A stretch of DNA of 64,000 bases, from NCBI GenBank assembly GCA_035546295.1, contig DATKBT010000111.1, forward strand, positions 1-64,000, read 5' to 3'. Within the stretch, counting starts at the first letter, position 1; every line of letters starts with the position of its first letter. This DNA is from DATKBT01 sp035546295 (lineage in GTDB: Bacteria; Acidobacteriota; Thermoanaerobaculia; Multivoradales; Multivoraceae). Both the position numbers and the translations under genes were made by a program. Shown piece by piece: positions 1-8,523 of this stretch. The notes beneath the pieces were generated by a model that searched no databases, was not told the origin of the DNA, and saw nothing but the letters and a program-made list of their open reading frames with translations.

Positions 1-155
1 AACCCGAGGGGCGACAAGGACTTGCAGCGGAGCCGGCGGCGAGAAGCCCACCGAGAGAAAGCCAGCTCCCGCACTCGCACGACCGGCTTCGTGGCCGCCG
101 GTGGAGCGGAAAGACCTTGTCGTGCGGGCGTGCTGAGTTTCACCACGGGCTGTTA
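1..155. repeat. right part of a dispersed inverted-repeat element
   Basis: These 155 bases resemble the right part of the complete 416-bp element at 13130-13545. The last 37 bases before the end (115-151) are identical to 13505-13541, and the region before that is similar in patches. The end at 134-155 carries the family's terminal motif, read inwards on the minus strand as TAACAGCCCGTGGTGAAACT. The left end lies outside the window. I see no transposase, so it is probably a non-autonomous element or intergenic repeat. Confidence 0.7.
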
Positions 156-185
156 GGGTAAAACGGCGAGGCGTCTTGCTCTGCT

Positions 186-220
186 GAGGATCGGGCCGGC
201 GCGAAGCCGGCCCGATCCTC
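186..220 (-). terminator. strong hairpin, likely terminator of the DUF3618 operon
   Basis: A perfect 15-bp stem (186-200 with 206-220) closes a 5-base loop, GCGAA. It lies 77 bases downstream of the minus-strand DUF3618 gene stop. There is no T-run after the hairpin on either strand, so if it ends transcription it is not a classical intrinsic terminator. It could also stabilise the mRNA 3' end. Confidence 0.6.
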
Positions 221-296
221 TAGGTCGCACGCTTCTCCCGACTCCGGCTGCGGCCGATCTCGCGCGAGAACGCGGGAGCCGAGACCGGAACGCGAG

Positions 297-1187
297 CTAC
301 CCTGAGCGGGGGGGCGTGGCGGGTCGAGGGGGGTCGGGCTCCCGATGCAGGAACTCCTCCTGGGCCGCGTCGACCGCAGCGCTCGCGGCATCCCGTCCGC
401 GCTCGACGACCGTCCGGCCCGCCTCTTGCGCCTGCTCCTTCACCTTCTCGCTCAGCCGTTCGCTGGCGTCTCCGAGGTGACGATCTTCCCACTTCGTGGA
501 AGGGAAGCTCACTCCCGCGACGACCCCCGCGGCGAGCGCTGCGGCTCCCATCGCGAGAGGGTTCTGCTCGTACAGTCGACGGCTCCGCTCGGCCGCCTCG
601 CGGCCTCGCTCCCGCACCACCCGGCCGCCCTCGCGGGCGGCGCGGCGAGCCTCGCGCACCTTGGCCGAGGTCTGCTCCCGAGCCGTGCGTGCTCGCTGCC
701 GAGCACCCTCGACGCTCTGCGCGGCGGAGCTCTTGACCCGGTCGACCTGCCGCTGCATCTTGCTCCCGAGCTGCCCGCGCTCCTCCGGCCACTCGTCCTC
801 GAAATCCGAGTCGTCGGATCCGTTTCGGGCGTCGCGGAACAAGTCGAGCGCGAGCCAGCTCGCTCCCAGACCCAGGAGAGTGATCGAAATCGGGTGGCGC
901 TTCACCAGCCGCCCGAGCGAGGGCAGCGCCTCGGTGCGGACCTGCTCCCAGCTCTCTCGGGCCAGCTTGCGCGGCTCGATTCTGTCTTGCAGCTCGTCGA
1001 CCCGGTCGTCGATTCGCTCGCGCGTGCGGCGGATGTCGCGTCGGATGTCGTCAGAGCTCTGCCCTGAGACCTCGTCAGCGCCGCGCTCTTGCGCACCCCC
1101 GGCTGCAGTCGCCCGGCGCGCTGCGGCGTCTCGGTCGCGGGAGTCGTCTCGGGTGCTGGAGCTCACGCGCTCTTGTGTTGGATCCAT
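297..1187 (-). CDS. DUF3618-domain membrane-associated protein
   Basis: A 296-aa protein, last gene of a three-gene minus-strand operon. Near residues 35-70 it has the DUF3618 signature (IRRDIRRTRERIDDRVDEL), an amphipathic helix found in bacterial envelope or stress proteins. A short hydrophobic segment follows (HPISITLLGLGASWLAL), then a long Arg/Ala/Glu-rich coiled coil and a second hydrophobic stretch (NPLAMGAAALAAGVVAGV). It starts at the ATG at 1185-1187, overlapping the end of the holin-like gene by 25 bases, which suggests coupled translation. DUF3618 proteins commonly sit beside holin-X proteins, as here; their molecular role is not known. A long upstream extension in the same frame is only a high-GC open frame. 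Confidence 0.85.
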   Translation of the reverse strand: MDPTQERVSSSTRDDSRDRDAAARRATAAGGAQERGADEVSGQSSDDIRRDIRRTRERIDDRVDELQDRIEPRKLARESWEQVRTEALPSLGRLVKRHPISITLLGLGASWLALDLFRDARNGSDDSDFEDEWPEERGQLGSKMQRQVDRVKSSAAQSVEGARQRARTAREQTSAKVREARRAAREGGRVVRERGREAAERSRRLYEQNPLAMGAAALAAGVVAGVSFPSTKWEDRHLGDASERLSEKVKEQAQEAGRTVVERGRDAASAAVDAAQEEFLHREPDPPRPATPPRSG

Positions 1188-1573
1188 CGCTTGTTCTCCT
1201 TCAGGGTCTGTTGGGTTTTCTCGAGAGTCAGGGTGTCGTTCCGCAGGTTGTAGAGGGACCGGCGGACCACGAGGTAAGAGGCGGTCCCGAAGACCGCGAA
1301 GAGGATCAGGGGCGCCAGCCAGACCGCGATCTCGAGCGAGAGCGCCGGCTCCAGTGCGACCGTGAGCCCCCGGTTGATCGAGCTGAGCAGGACGACCAGG
1401 GCCGCGATCCCCAGCGCCAGTCCGATGCACAGGATGAACGCGTGCCGTCCGACCACCGACAGCTTCTCCGAGGCCTCGGCCTTCGCCAGCGCGATCTCCT
1501 GCACCACCAGACGCCGACCGTCCTCCGCAATCTCGCGGACGAGGGCGATGGACTCCTGGATGGGGTTGCTCAT
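1163..1573 (-). CDS. holin-X-like (Phage_holin_3_6) two-TM membrane protein
   Basis: A 136-aa protein with an N-terminal amphipathic helix (residues about 1-40), two long hydrophobic helices (about 45-70 and 80-108), and a charged tail. This order fits the actinobacterial holin-X / Phage_holin_3_6 family, whose members are mostly chromosomal and not phage lysis genes. The ATG at 1571-1573 overlaps the stop of the upstream gene as ATGA, so the two are probably translationally coupled. With the DUF3618 protein it likely forms an envelope-stress membrane complex; that role is inferred from the recurring gene pair. Confidence 0.8.
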   Translation of the reverse strand: MSNPIQESIALVREIAEDGRRLVVQEIALAKAEASEKLSVVGRHAFILCIGLALGIAALVVLLSSINRGLTVALEPALSLEIAVWLAPLILFAVFGTASYLVVRRSLYNLRNDTLTLEKTQQTLKENKRWIQHKSA

Positions 1574-2262
1574 CGCAGTCCGGTCCCGGTCGTGTCGGTG
1601 GCTCGTGGCGAGCTCGCCGCCGGTGCTCTCATGGTGCTGCCCGGGCTCGCGACGGGCCCGTCGGAGCTCTGGTGGGTCGTGTCCTCCGGTGAGCTGCGCA
1701 GGAAGCGTCCCAGCATGGTTCCAGCGACGAACATCGAGCCCAGGAACAGCGTCGGTCGCTCGCGCGCCAGATCCTCGGCCTCGCCGATGAGCCCCCGGAC
1801 GTCGCGCTCGTCGAGGTGCGAGGCCAGGCGATCGATGCGATCGGCGGCAGCGGACGAGGTTTGACCCAGCCACCGGTCCTCGGACTGGTCCGCGACGCTG
1901 CGCAGGCTGCTCGCGGTGGAGGAGAGTCGCTGGCTCGCGCGCTGCCTCTGCTCCTCGGCCAGGCGCTCGACGCCGCTGCGCGCCCGTTGTGCGACTCCCG
2001 CCGCGCGCTCCTTCACCTCCTTGGCGACCTCGGACGAAGCGTCCGCGATCTGCTCGCGCACTCCGGTCGCGCCTCGGTCGCCGCCCGCTCCAACGCCGGA
2101 AGCGGACGAGCGCGCGGGCGGCTGCGACGCGGGACCGTCGTTGGAAATCTCACTCGCCGCCGCGGGTCGGGTCCCGCCCGTTGGCGTGATTCTCGGTTGG
2201 TTGGCCTTCTGTCCCGCGGTGTTCGTCGCCGCGGAGTCTGTCTCTCCTGCTTTACTCGGCAT
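1570..2262 (-). CDS. hypothetical protein, first gene of the DUF3618/holin operon
   Basis: A 230-aa protein. The N-terminal ~70 residues are Ala/Thr/Pro-rich and probably disordered. The middle (about 75-175) is Arg/Glu/Ala-rich and predicted to be helical or coiled coil. A single hydrophobic segment (RPTLFLGSMFVAGTMLGRFL) is followed by a low-complexity tail. The ATG at 2260-2262 is chosen because it gives a plain start before the first ordered segment; the open frame continues upstream through composition alone. The pattern (long helix, one TM, short tail) recurs in first genes of DUF3618/holin-X operons, where it has no assigned function. Confidence 0.7.
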   Translation of the reverse strand: MPSKAGETDSAATNTAGQKANQPRITPTGGTRPAAASEISNDGPASQPPARSSASGVGAGGDRGATGVREQIADASSEVAKEVKERAAGVAQRARSGVERLAEEQRQRASQRLSSTASSLRSVADQSEDRWLGQTSSAAADRIDRLASHLDERDVRGLIGEAEDLARERPTLFLGSMFVAGTMLGRFLRSSPEDTTHQSSDGPVASPGSTMRAPAASSPRATDTTGTGLR

Positions 2263-2526
2263 TTCCTGCTCGTCTCCTCGGTCATTCCTGACCATTCGGC
2301 AGCCATGGGCTGCGTTCGTCTCGGCGGGCGCGGGCGCCGAAGGCGTCACGCCGGCGGCGTTGGCGCTCGAATCGGGCCGCACCGACCGGTGCTCCCGGCC
2401 GTCGGCCGGGGAAAGAGCGCCGCAAGAGTCGTGCCGCGGATGCGTCTGCGCCCGGCCATCCGCGCGCCGCGCTCGGCCCGGCATCGGCAGCGTCTGACCA
2501 CCACCTCGGCGATTCATTCTTGGGAA

Positions 2527-2685
2527 CTACTTCTTGGCGATGATCCAGACCGCGTGGACGATTCCAGGCACGTAGCCGAGGAGCGTGAGGAGGATGTTGA
2601 GCCAGAAGTGCTTACCCAGGCCAACCTGGAGGAAGACGCCGAGCGGGGGAAGGAGGATGGCGAGCAGGATGCGGAGCAGGTCCAT
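2527..2685 (-). CDS. YqaE/Pmp3-family membrane peptide
   Basis: A 52-aa, two-helix membrane peptide that fits the YqaE/Pmp3 (UPF0057) family in both length and sequence: MDLLRILLAILLPPLGV at the start, a central LGKHFWLN loop, and a second helix LLTLLGYVPGIVHAVW ending in Lys-Lys. In yeast and plants Pmp3 proteins affect membrane potential under salt or cold stress; bacterial members are stress-linked small membrane proteins. The ATG is at 2683-2685, shortly after a GGCTCCC region on the coding strand. The open frame runs a further 70 codons upstream, but that part includes a 15-bp tandem repeat and does not resemble the family. Confidence 0.88.
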   Translation of the reverse strand: MDLLRILLAILLPPLGVFLQVGLGKHFWLNILLTLLGYVPGIVHAVWIIAKK

Positions 2686-2995
2686 CGGCGGGAGCCTCGA
2701 GTCGAGAGTCGTGTCTGGCGGCTGCAAAAGGCGATCGTGTCGAGAGCGGAGTCGCGAGGCGGACCGTTGCGGGCTACTGGCCGGTCCCAGCGGTCGAGCC
2801 GATCCGCCCGCCCACGAGAGGAGGTGCAAGCGACGTTCCAGCGACTCGAGGCTCTCGTCGAGCACAGGGATATCGAGCACAGGGATATCGAGCATGGGAC
2901 TCCCGGCAGCCTCGATGCGCCGAGCAGGGGCGGTTGCCGCGAGAGCCCGACTCGGGGCGGGCTCGGCGGGATCGAGCGGGGCCCCGTCCGCCCGG
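2686..2995. other. 310-bp intergenic region with a 15-bp tandem repeat
   Basis: No gene is supported here. A 15-bp unit (GAGCACAGGGATATC) occurs twice in tandem at 2860-2889 with a partial third copy. Because 15 is a multiple of 3, the repeat keeps the open frame upstream of the YqaE gene and makes it look longer than it is. Confidence 0.6.
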
Positions 2996-4099
2996 CTAAC
3001 GACCCGGGCGCAAGGACGGGTCCGCTCCCGCCTCTCGCCGTTCCTCGACGCCGACCGTGGCGCGCAGGCTGGGGAGGCTCTGCGGATGATGCTCCTGCAG
3101 GTACGCGACCAGCCGCTCGCGCACGTGCACGCGCAGCTCCCAGAGGTCCCCGGCGTTGCGGGCGCTGACCAGCGCTCGGAGCTGGATCGCGCGCTCGCTG
3201 GTGTCCGTGACCAGCACGTTCGCCACCCTCCCGTCCCATTGCTCGTTGCCGTCGAGCAGGCGCTTCAGCTCCTTGCGCACGGCGTCCACCGGGACCGACC
3301 AGTCGACCCAGAGGAACACGGTCCCGAGCAGCTCCGAGGACTCCCGCGTCCAGTTCTGGAACGGCTGCTGGATCATCCGGTCGAGCGGCACGATCAGCCG
3401 GCGTTCGTCCCAGATTCGAACGACGACGTAGGTCGACGTGATCTCCTCGATCCTCCCCCACTCGCCCTCCACGACCACCACGTCGTCGATGCGGATCGGC
3501 TCGGTGAACGCGATCTGCAGACCGGCGATCAGGTTCGCCAGCGTCGGGCGCGCGGCCATGCCGACGACGATGCCGGCGATGCCGGCGGAGGCGAGCATGC
3601 TGATGCCGAACTGGCGGACCCGGGGGAAGATCATCAAGGCCGCCGCCGTCCCCACCACGGTGACGACGATCATCGCGGTGCGGCTGAGCACCCGGACGCG
3701 CGTGTGGACCCGGCGAGCATTGAGATTGTCCTCGGCCTCGAGGTCGTAGCGCAGCATCACGACGTCGTCGACAGCTCCGATCGCCGAGATCACCAGCCAG
3801 GTCGCGGCAGCGATCAAGCCCAGCGCCACGATCTGGCCGGCGACCGCCTGCGGCCCGGACTCCAGGCCGACCGCGGGGAGCACGACCTGGAGGGCCACGA
3901 AGGCGAACCCGAGCAGGGCCGGCCGCTGCGCCTGACGCACCAACGCCTCGTCCCCCCGGAATGCGGTGCGGGCTGCGACCCGGGTCGCGATCGCGAAGAA
4001 GATCGCATGGATCACCAGCGAAACGGCGACGGCCACCAGCGGCAGGACGATCGAGCGCAGCCAGGGGTCTTCCAGGATTCGGTCGAGTGTGGGCTCCAT
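2996..4099 (-). CDS. MscS-family mechanosensitive ion channel
   Basis: A 367-aa protein with four or five hydrophobic helices (about residues 15-39, 59-79, 85-108, 139-158), then the pore-lining helix and MscS beta-domain. The pore helix has the Gly/Ala packing typical of TM3 (SAGIAGIVVGMAARPTLANL), followed by AFTEPIRIDDVVVVEGEWGRIEEI and the usual VPLDRMIQQPFQNWTR segment. Family members gate ions when membrane tension rises after hypo-osmotic shock. The ATG at 4097-4099 has a GGAG nine bases upstream. It is longer than E. coli MscS (286 aa) because of extra N-terminal helices. It stands alone between YqaE and a protease, so no operon is evident. Confidence 0.93.
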   Translation of the reverse strand: MEPTLDRILEDPWLRSIVLPLVAVAVSLVIHAIFFAIATRVAARTAFRGDEALVRQAQRPALLGFAFVALQVVLPAVGLESGPQAVAGQIVALGLIAAATWLVISAIGAVDDVVMLRYDLEAEDNLNARRVHTRVRVLSRTAMIVVTVVGTAAALMIFPRVRQFGISMLASAGIAGIVVGMAARPTLANLIAGLQIAFTEPIRIDDVVVVEGEWGRIEEITSTYVVVRIWDERRLIVPLDRMIQQPFQNWTRESSELLGTVFLWVDWSVPVDAVRKELKRLLDGNEQWDGRVANVLVTDTSERAIQLRALVSARNAGDLWELRVHVRERLVAYLQEHHPQSLPSLRATVGVEERREAGADPSLRPGR

Positions 4100-4433
4100 C
4101 GGATTCGCTCCGGCCGGGAACGCGACGGTGGAGAGGGCAGGCCGCCGCCGCTCGGGTGGTGGCGGTGTGCGAGTGCTGGTGGACCCGCCATCCGAGTCTA
4201 GTCGCTCGCCGTTCAGGAGCCCGGCGGAGCTCCCCGCTCACCGCCGCTCTCGCTCGGCCTCCGCTCGGCGCGCCTGCAGCCGCGCAGCAAAGCGTCGACA
4301 CCCCGAGCGCGTTCCGGGGGCCTCGCTGCCGCCACGCGATCCCGCGAGGGGTTGCGGGAACCAGCCTCGAGGGGAGCTTGCGCTGGACGGTCCTCCACCG
4401 CGATTCCCGGCCAGCCGACGATCCGGCCGAAGG
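4100..4433. other. 334-bp intergenic region, nothing recognised
   Basis: This GC-rich stretch separates the MscS gene from the end of the subtilisin gene, both on the minus strand. All open frames across it look like compositional shadows. I see no clear terminator or repeat. Confidence 0.5.
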
Positions 4434-6893
4434 CTATCCCGAGGGACAGGACGACGAGAGGCAGCTCGCGAAGGCGTCGACGTCGAGCACCGGCACGAAC
4501 GGGCGGCCGGCCGGGCTGGTCCACGAGCGCGTCTCTCCGCTCGCCGCGTTCAGGATGCGGATCTCCACCCCGACATCGGTCGTCCCCGACGCGAAGACCC
4601 ACCACGCGCCGTTGATCGCTCGACCGTCGAGGACCTTGATCACCAGCTCGACGTTCTCGCGGTCGAAGAAGGAGAAGGCGGCCGAGTCGTCGCCGAGGTG
4701 CTGCCCGATCGCTGTTTCGGACTGTGCGCCGGCGGTGAAACGCACCGAGAGCCGGAATCCGGAGGCGAGCTCGACGTCAGGAGACCAGGACCCGACGTCG
4801 AGGTGACCGCTCGCTGGGCCGGCGGGGGTTCTCGTCTCACAACCCCGCAGCGCCGTGACGTCGCGGATCGTCTCGAAGGCGCCGTTCGGTTGCCGGTAGG
4901 TCCGTTTCTCGCCGGTCAGCGTGTCTTCGAGCACCAGATCGACCGCCAGGTCGGTGAGGCCGCCCGCGTAGAGCCAGTGCCGGCCGTTGATCTCGCAACC
5001 GTCGAGCACCTTTGCGAGCACCTCGACGTTGTCGGCTTCGAAGAAGCTGAAGGTGCCGGAGTCGGCGGTGAGCTGTCGTGGCACCCCGGATCCACGGCGA
5101 CCGTCGGCGGCCGTCCACTGGGCACTCAATGCGAAGCGCCCGCCGCCGAGGCACAGCGACGTGGAGCCGTCACAGCCGGTTTCGCCGTCGTCGTCGTCCA
5201 CGGGATCTCCGGTTCCCGGAAAGCGCGCGAGACCATGTCCCCAGGCTTCGGGGGCCGCGCCCTCGGGGGCCCGAGCCGCCGCCGTCAGGAGGTCGGCGAC
5301 GCCGGCGGCCCCGAGAGACGGCATCGCCTGCCGGGTCAGAGCGACCAGGCCGGAGACGTGCGGCGCCGCTTGACTGGTGCCGACGAAGGCGCGGCCGCCC
5401 AGCGAGTCGGAGAGCAGTCGGTCGAGACCGACGAGGTCTGGCTTGAGGCGACCGTCGGCGGTGGGTCCCCAGCTGCTGAAGAGCTCGATCTGGGAGGGGT
5501 CGAACCACGGCGCGGCGCCCACCGCCATGGCGCCCGGACTGGCGGCGTCCGCCGGCGCGGCGACGCTGGCCTCGGGGGTCGCGGTGGCGAGCTCGTGTCG
5601 GAAGGAGGCGAGCTGCAGCCAGGCCGGCGGCGCGCCGCCGGCCAGCGTCACGACGAAGCAGTACTCGCCCGCCGTCTCGGCGGCGAAGGAGAGGCTCTCG
5701 AGCGGCAGCTGGCCCGCGACTCCGTCCTGGCGATCGGCGCTGATCGCCACCGGCTCGGCGTTGCGCAACAGCACGAGGTCGAGATCGGTCGAGGGCGCCG
5801 CCCACACGTCGTCCCACCGCAGCGAGGCGACCACCAGGTCATGGTCGCCGGCCATGACGCAGTTGCCGGCGCTGCCCGCGGTGAACTCGTGCAGCGCATC
5901 TGCGTCCACATCGGTGAAGGGTCCTCGCCAATGCCGCCTCGCGAGATTGCCGGCGGCCCCGACCCAGACGACGCTCCGGGCCGCCGCTCGATCGATCGTC
6001 TGGTACACCGAGTCGGCGAGGGGTGAGGTGCCGTCTCCGGGTCCCTCGTAGATCCGGTACATCGAGTAGTTGATGACCTGGACCCCTTGCTCGACCATCC
6101 ACTCGACGGTGGCGCGCAAGTCGAGCGGCGACGCCGGGTTCGCGAGATAGAGCTCGACGTCGGGGGCGACGCTCACCAGGGACTCGGCGACCGCCGTTCC
6201 GTGGCTGGGAAGGGAGCCGAGGAACAGGGGTGGCGGATTCTCGCAGACTTCGAAGCGGTCGCTCGGCTCGCCGAAGTCGAGGTAGCAGCGAACGGCCGTG
6301 GGCGGGGGCAGCTCGATGCCGATCAGGGCGCCGTATCCCTCGAAGCCGACGTCGATGATCCCGACGCGGATCCCAGAGCCGTCGAGCCCCTCGGGCACGC
6401 CGAACGCGGCGGCCACGTCGTGGCTCGCAGCGCCGCCGAGTCGGGTCGCGTCGCCGACGTTAGCGGCCGCCGGCGCCACGAGAGCGCGTGCGCTCAGCAC
6501 TCGACCGTCTGCGACGACGGTCGCGAGCTGCTCCGCCGTAAGCCTCACCTCGAGCAGACCGGGAGCCGAGTGGAGGACGCGACCGCCCGTTGCCGCGACC
6601 ACCGACTCCAGCGCGTCGGTGTCCTCTTCTCGGCTCGACAGTGCGACCGCCAGCCGACCTCGGTGCACCGAGGCCGCGACCCGCCCATTCGAGACCGGCT
6701 CTTCGCCATCGAGCAGCCGGTCGAGCGCCGTGTCGAGCTTGCCTTCGGGCTTGACCGCGGCGATCGCCTGGCGAATCCGCTCCGACGAGCTGGCCTGCGG
6801 CTGCGATTCCGTGCGCGGCGACGTCGCCAGGGTGAAGGCGACGGCCAGTAGCGCGACACGTATCCCAGGGCTCGAACGAGCGAGCGACGACAT
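4434..6893 (-). CDS. secreted subtilisin-family (S8) serine protease with duplicated C-terminal module
   Basis: An 819-aa protein with a signal peptide (about residues 1-30). The S8 catalytic residues are D181 (VGIIDVGFEG), H231 (PSHGTAVAE) and S507 (GTSQAAPHVSG); N316 (AAGN) is the oxyanion-hole residue. An insert before the serine carries an acidic stretch like a pre-peptidase fold. After about residue 580 there are two copies of a ~100-residue beta module (about 581-690 and 708-815), each with the pattern FSFF-x(4)-NVE-x(3)-KVLDG-x-x-ING. I associate this module with secreted acidobacterial proteins. The catalytic Asp is in a less usual context (IIDVGF, where DSG is common). The ATG at 6891-6893 follows an AGGTGAG. 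It is probably secreted for protein degradation; the module's role is unknown. Confidence 0.92.
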   Translation of the reverse strand: MSSLARSSPGIRVALLAVAFTLATSPRTESQPQASSSERIRQAIAAVKPEGKLDTALDRLLDGEEPVSNGRVAASVHRGRLAVALSSREEDTDALESVVAATGGRVLHSAPGLLEVRLTAEQLATVVADGRVLSARALVAPAAANVGDATRLGGAASHDVAAAFGVPEGLDGSGIRVGIIDVGFEGYGALIGIELPPPTAVRCYLDFGEPSDRFEVCENPPPLFLGSLPSHGTAVAESLVSVAPDVELYLANPASPLDLRATVEWMVEQGVQVINYSMYRIYEGPGDGTSPLADSVYQTIDRAAARSVVWVGAAGNLARRHWRGPFTDVDADALHEFTAGSAGNCVMAGDHDLVVASLRWDDVWAAPSTDLDLVLLRNAEPVAISADRQDGVAGQLPLESLSFAAETAGEYCFVVTLAGGAPPAWLQLASFRHELATATPEASVAAPADAASPGAMAVGAAPWFDPSQIELFSSWGPTADGRLKPDLVGLDRLLSDSLGGRAFVGTSQAAPHVSGLVALTRQAMPSLGAAGVADLLTAAARAPEGAAPEAWGHGLARFPGTGDPVDDDDGETGCDGSTSLCLGGGRFALSAQWTAADGRRGSGVPRQLTADSGTFSFFEADNVEVLAKVLDGCEINGRHWLYAGGLTDLAVDLVLEDTLTGEKRTYRQPNGAFETIRDVTALRGCETRTPAGPASGHLDVGSWSPDVELASGFRLSVRFTAGAQSETAIGQHLGDDSAAFSFFDRENVELVIKVLDGRAINGAWWVFASGTTDVGVEIRILNAASGETRSWTSPAGRPFVPVLDVDAFASCLSSSCPSG

Positions 6894-7476
6894 GAAAGCT
6901 CACCTTGGAGTTTCGGATTGGAGGTTCGAAGCGGTGAGGTCGGGATCGACCTCGAGGCGGACGGAGGCTGCCTCGCCCTGCCGTCCGTCCTGCTCGAGGG
7001 TGCAAGGGCCGCGCCAGGAGTCGATGCCGGTCGCAAATGCATAGGCCCTACAGGGAGTTGCGAGGTTCCGCGCGTCCTCGATTCGGGGCGTTCTGGCGGA
7101 CGGCGCCGAGGAACAACCGAAACGCTGAATGTAAGAACGAAACCACGACGGCTCCGGCCGGCCCCGCCAACCTCCGACGATCCCTCCCGCTCGACACGCC
7201 TCCTCCTGCCCGTGACCGAAAGGACGGAGTCGAGCGGGCACGCGTCTGCGGGACCCCGCGAGCTTGCGGGGCTGTCCGCTCGACGACTCGCCGAGCCGGC
7301 CGCCGCTCTCAACCGACCGGTCCCCTCAGAACCCGGCCCTCGGGAGCGGACCCTGGTCGGGATCTTGCAACCCGAGCCCAGAGAAGATAAGACCCAGAGA
7401 AGAAAGGCCTCGAGAAGAGAGGCAGCAAAGAGGCAGCAGAGAGGCAGAGACGCAGAAGAGAGACAAGATTGCAGCG
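6894..7476. other. 583-bp divergent intergenic region with a purine-rich tract
   Basis: It separates the minus-strand protease from the plus-strand kinase-like lipoprotein, so it must hold promoters for both, but I can place neither with confidence. From about 7378 to 7470 the plus strand is strongly purine-rich, with repeated AGAGAAG and GAGGCAGC-like words, standing out from the GC-rich surroundings. It ends just before the ATG at 7477 and may be an unusual leader. No gene is supported. Confidence 0.5.
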
Positions 7477-8523
7477 ATGAACATCTCGAACTGCAGAGTT
7501 CGAGCGTTCGGCCTCCCGCGCGCCTTCCTCGTCGCCGCCCTCGCATCGTCGTGCGCGCCGGCGCTCAGGTCGCCCGTTGAGCCGCCACCGGGGGCGCTCG
7601 AGCGGCTCGAGCAGGAGGCCTCCACCGGAGCGCCGAGCCAATCCTGGCCCGCGAGCCCGGCGAGGCTCGAGGCCGCGATGCGGCAGCCGGTCGAGGTCCA
7701 TTCGGTGGAGGAGATCCCGAGCGGGCTCAGCGGGCCCCTCCGCTTGACCCTCAGCTCGCCGGTCCTCGATCGAGCCATCGACGTGAAGTGGAAGCGGGCG
7801 CCCGACGACCTCGACGTGATCAACAACTCTCCGCGCAAAGAGATCGCCGCGTACGAGCTCCAGAAGCTGGTGCTGGACCCGCGCGACTACGTGGTGCCGA
7901 CCACGGTGCTCGTCTGCCTGCCCCTCGATGCGATTCGCGGTCGGCGGCTCGAGGCCCAGTCGATCGTTCCGGCGGGCTGCGTGATCGGCGCGCTCCAGGC
8001 GTGGCTCGACGAGGTGACGGTGCCGGAGCACAAGCTCGAGACCGAGCGCTTCTGGGGCGATCCGGTGTATGCGTACCACGCCGCCAACCTGAACCTGGTG
8101 ACCATCCTGATGGACCACAGTGATTCGCACCGCGAAAACCTGCTCGAGAGCACGGACGCCGAGAACCGGCGGTTGTTCAGCGTCGACAACGGCATCTCTT
8201 TCGGCAGCTGGTTTCGCAATCCGTTCGTGCGCGACTGGAACCGGCTGCGGGTGCCGGCGCTGCGCGCGGAGACGATCGAGCGTCTTCGCGAGCTGCGACG
8301 CGAAGACCTCGACGTCCTCGGGGTTGTCGCGCAGCTCGATTGTGCTCAGGGCGACGGCTGCGTCCGAGTCCAGCCGGGTGTGAACCTCTACCCGAGCGAG
8401 GGCGTCCGTCTCGCCGGCTCCATCATCCAGCTCGGTCTCACCGAAGCCGAGATCGAGGGCATCTGGAAGCGGCGCGAGCGCCTGCTGCGGGCGGTCGATG
8501 GCGAGAAGATCTTGGTGTTCTGA
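7477..8523 (+). CDS. putative Fam20-like secreted kinase, lipoprotein
   Basis: A 348-aa protein with an N-terminal hydrophobic segment and a lipobox-like site (ALASSC, C26), so probably exported and lipidated. The rest matches the order of motifs in the Fam20/four-jointed atypical kinase fold: a candidate ATP lysine at K104 or K106 (DVKWKR), a glutamate in RKEIAAYELQKL (E122) followed by VPTTV, the catalytic-loop-like MDHSDSHREN (D216, N221), and the metal-site motif VDNGISFG (D237). In animal Fam20C these correspond to an REIAAF-like helix and the LDNGRGFG motif. It is not certain that it is a kinase: HipA- or PI3K-like relatives share parts of this pattern. The ATG at 7477 is placed where the signal sequence begins; only a weak purine-rich SD precedes it. 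The next gene is convergent. Confidence 0.75.
   Translation: MNISNCRVRAFGLPRAFLVAALASSCAPALRSPVEPPPGALERLEQEASTGAPSQSWPASPARLEAAMRQPVEVHSVEEIPSGLSGPLRLTLSSPVLDRAIDVKWKRAPDDLDVINNSPRKEIAAYELQKLVLDPRDYVVPTTVLVCLPLDAIRGRRLEAQSIVPAGCVIGALQAWLDEVTVPEHKLETERFWGDPVYAYHAANLNLVTILMDHSDSHRENLLESTDAENRRLFSVDNGISFGSWFRNPFVRDWNRLRVPALRAETIERLRELRREDLDVLGVVAQLDCAQGDGCVRVQPGVNLYPSEGVRLAGSIIQLGLTEAEIEGIWKRRERLLRAVDGEKILVF

Noticed and set aside
1570..1573. Prophage origin for the holin-like gene
   Set aside because: No other phage gene is present; holin-X/DUF3618 operons are chromosomal in many bacteria.
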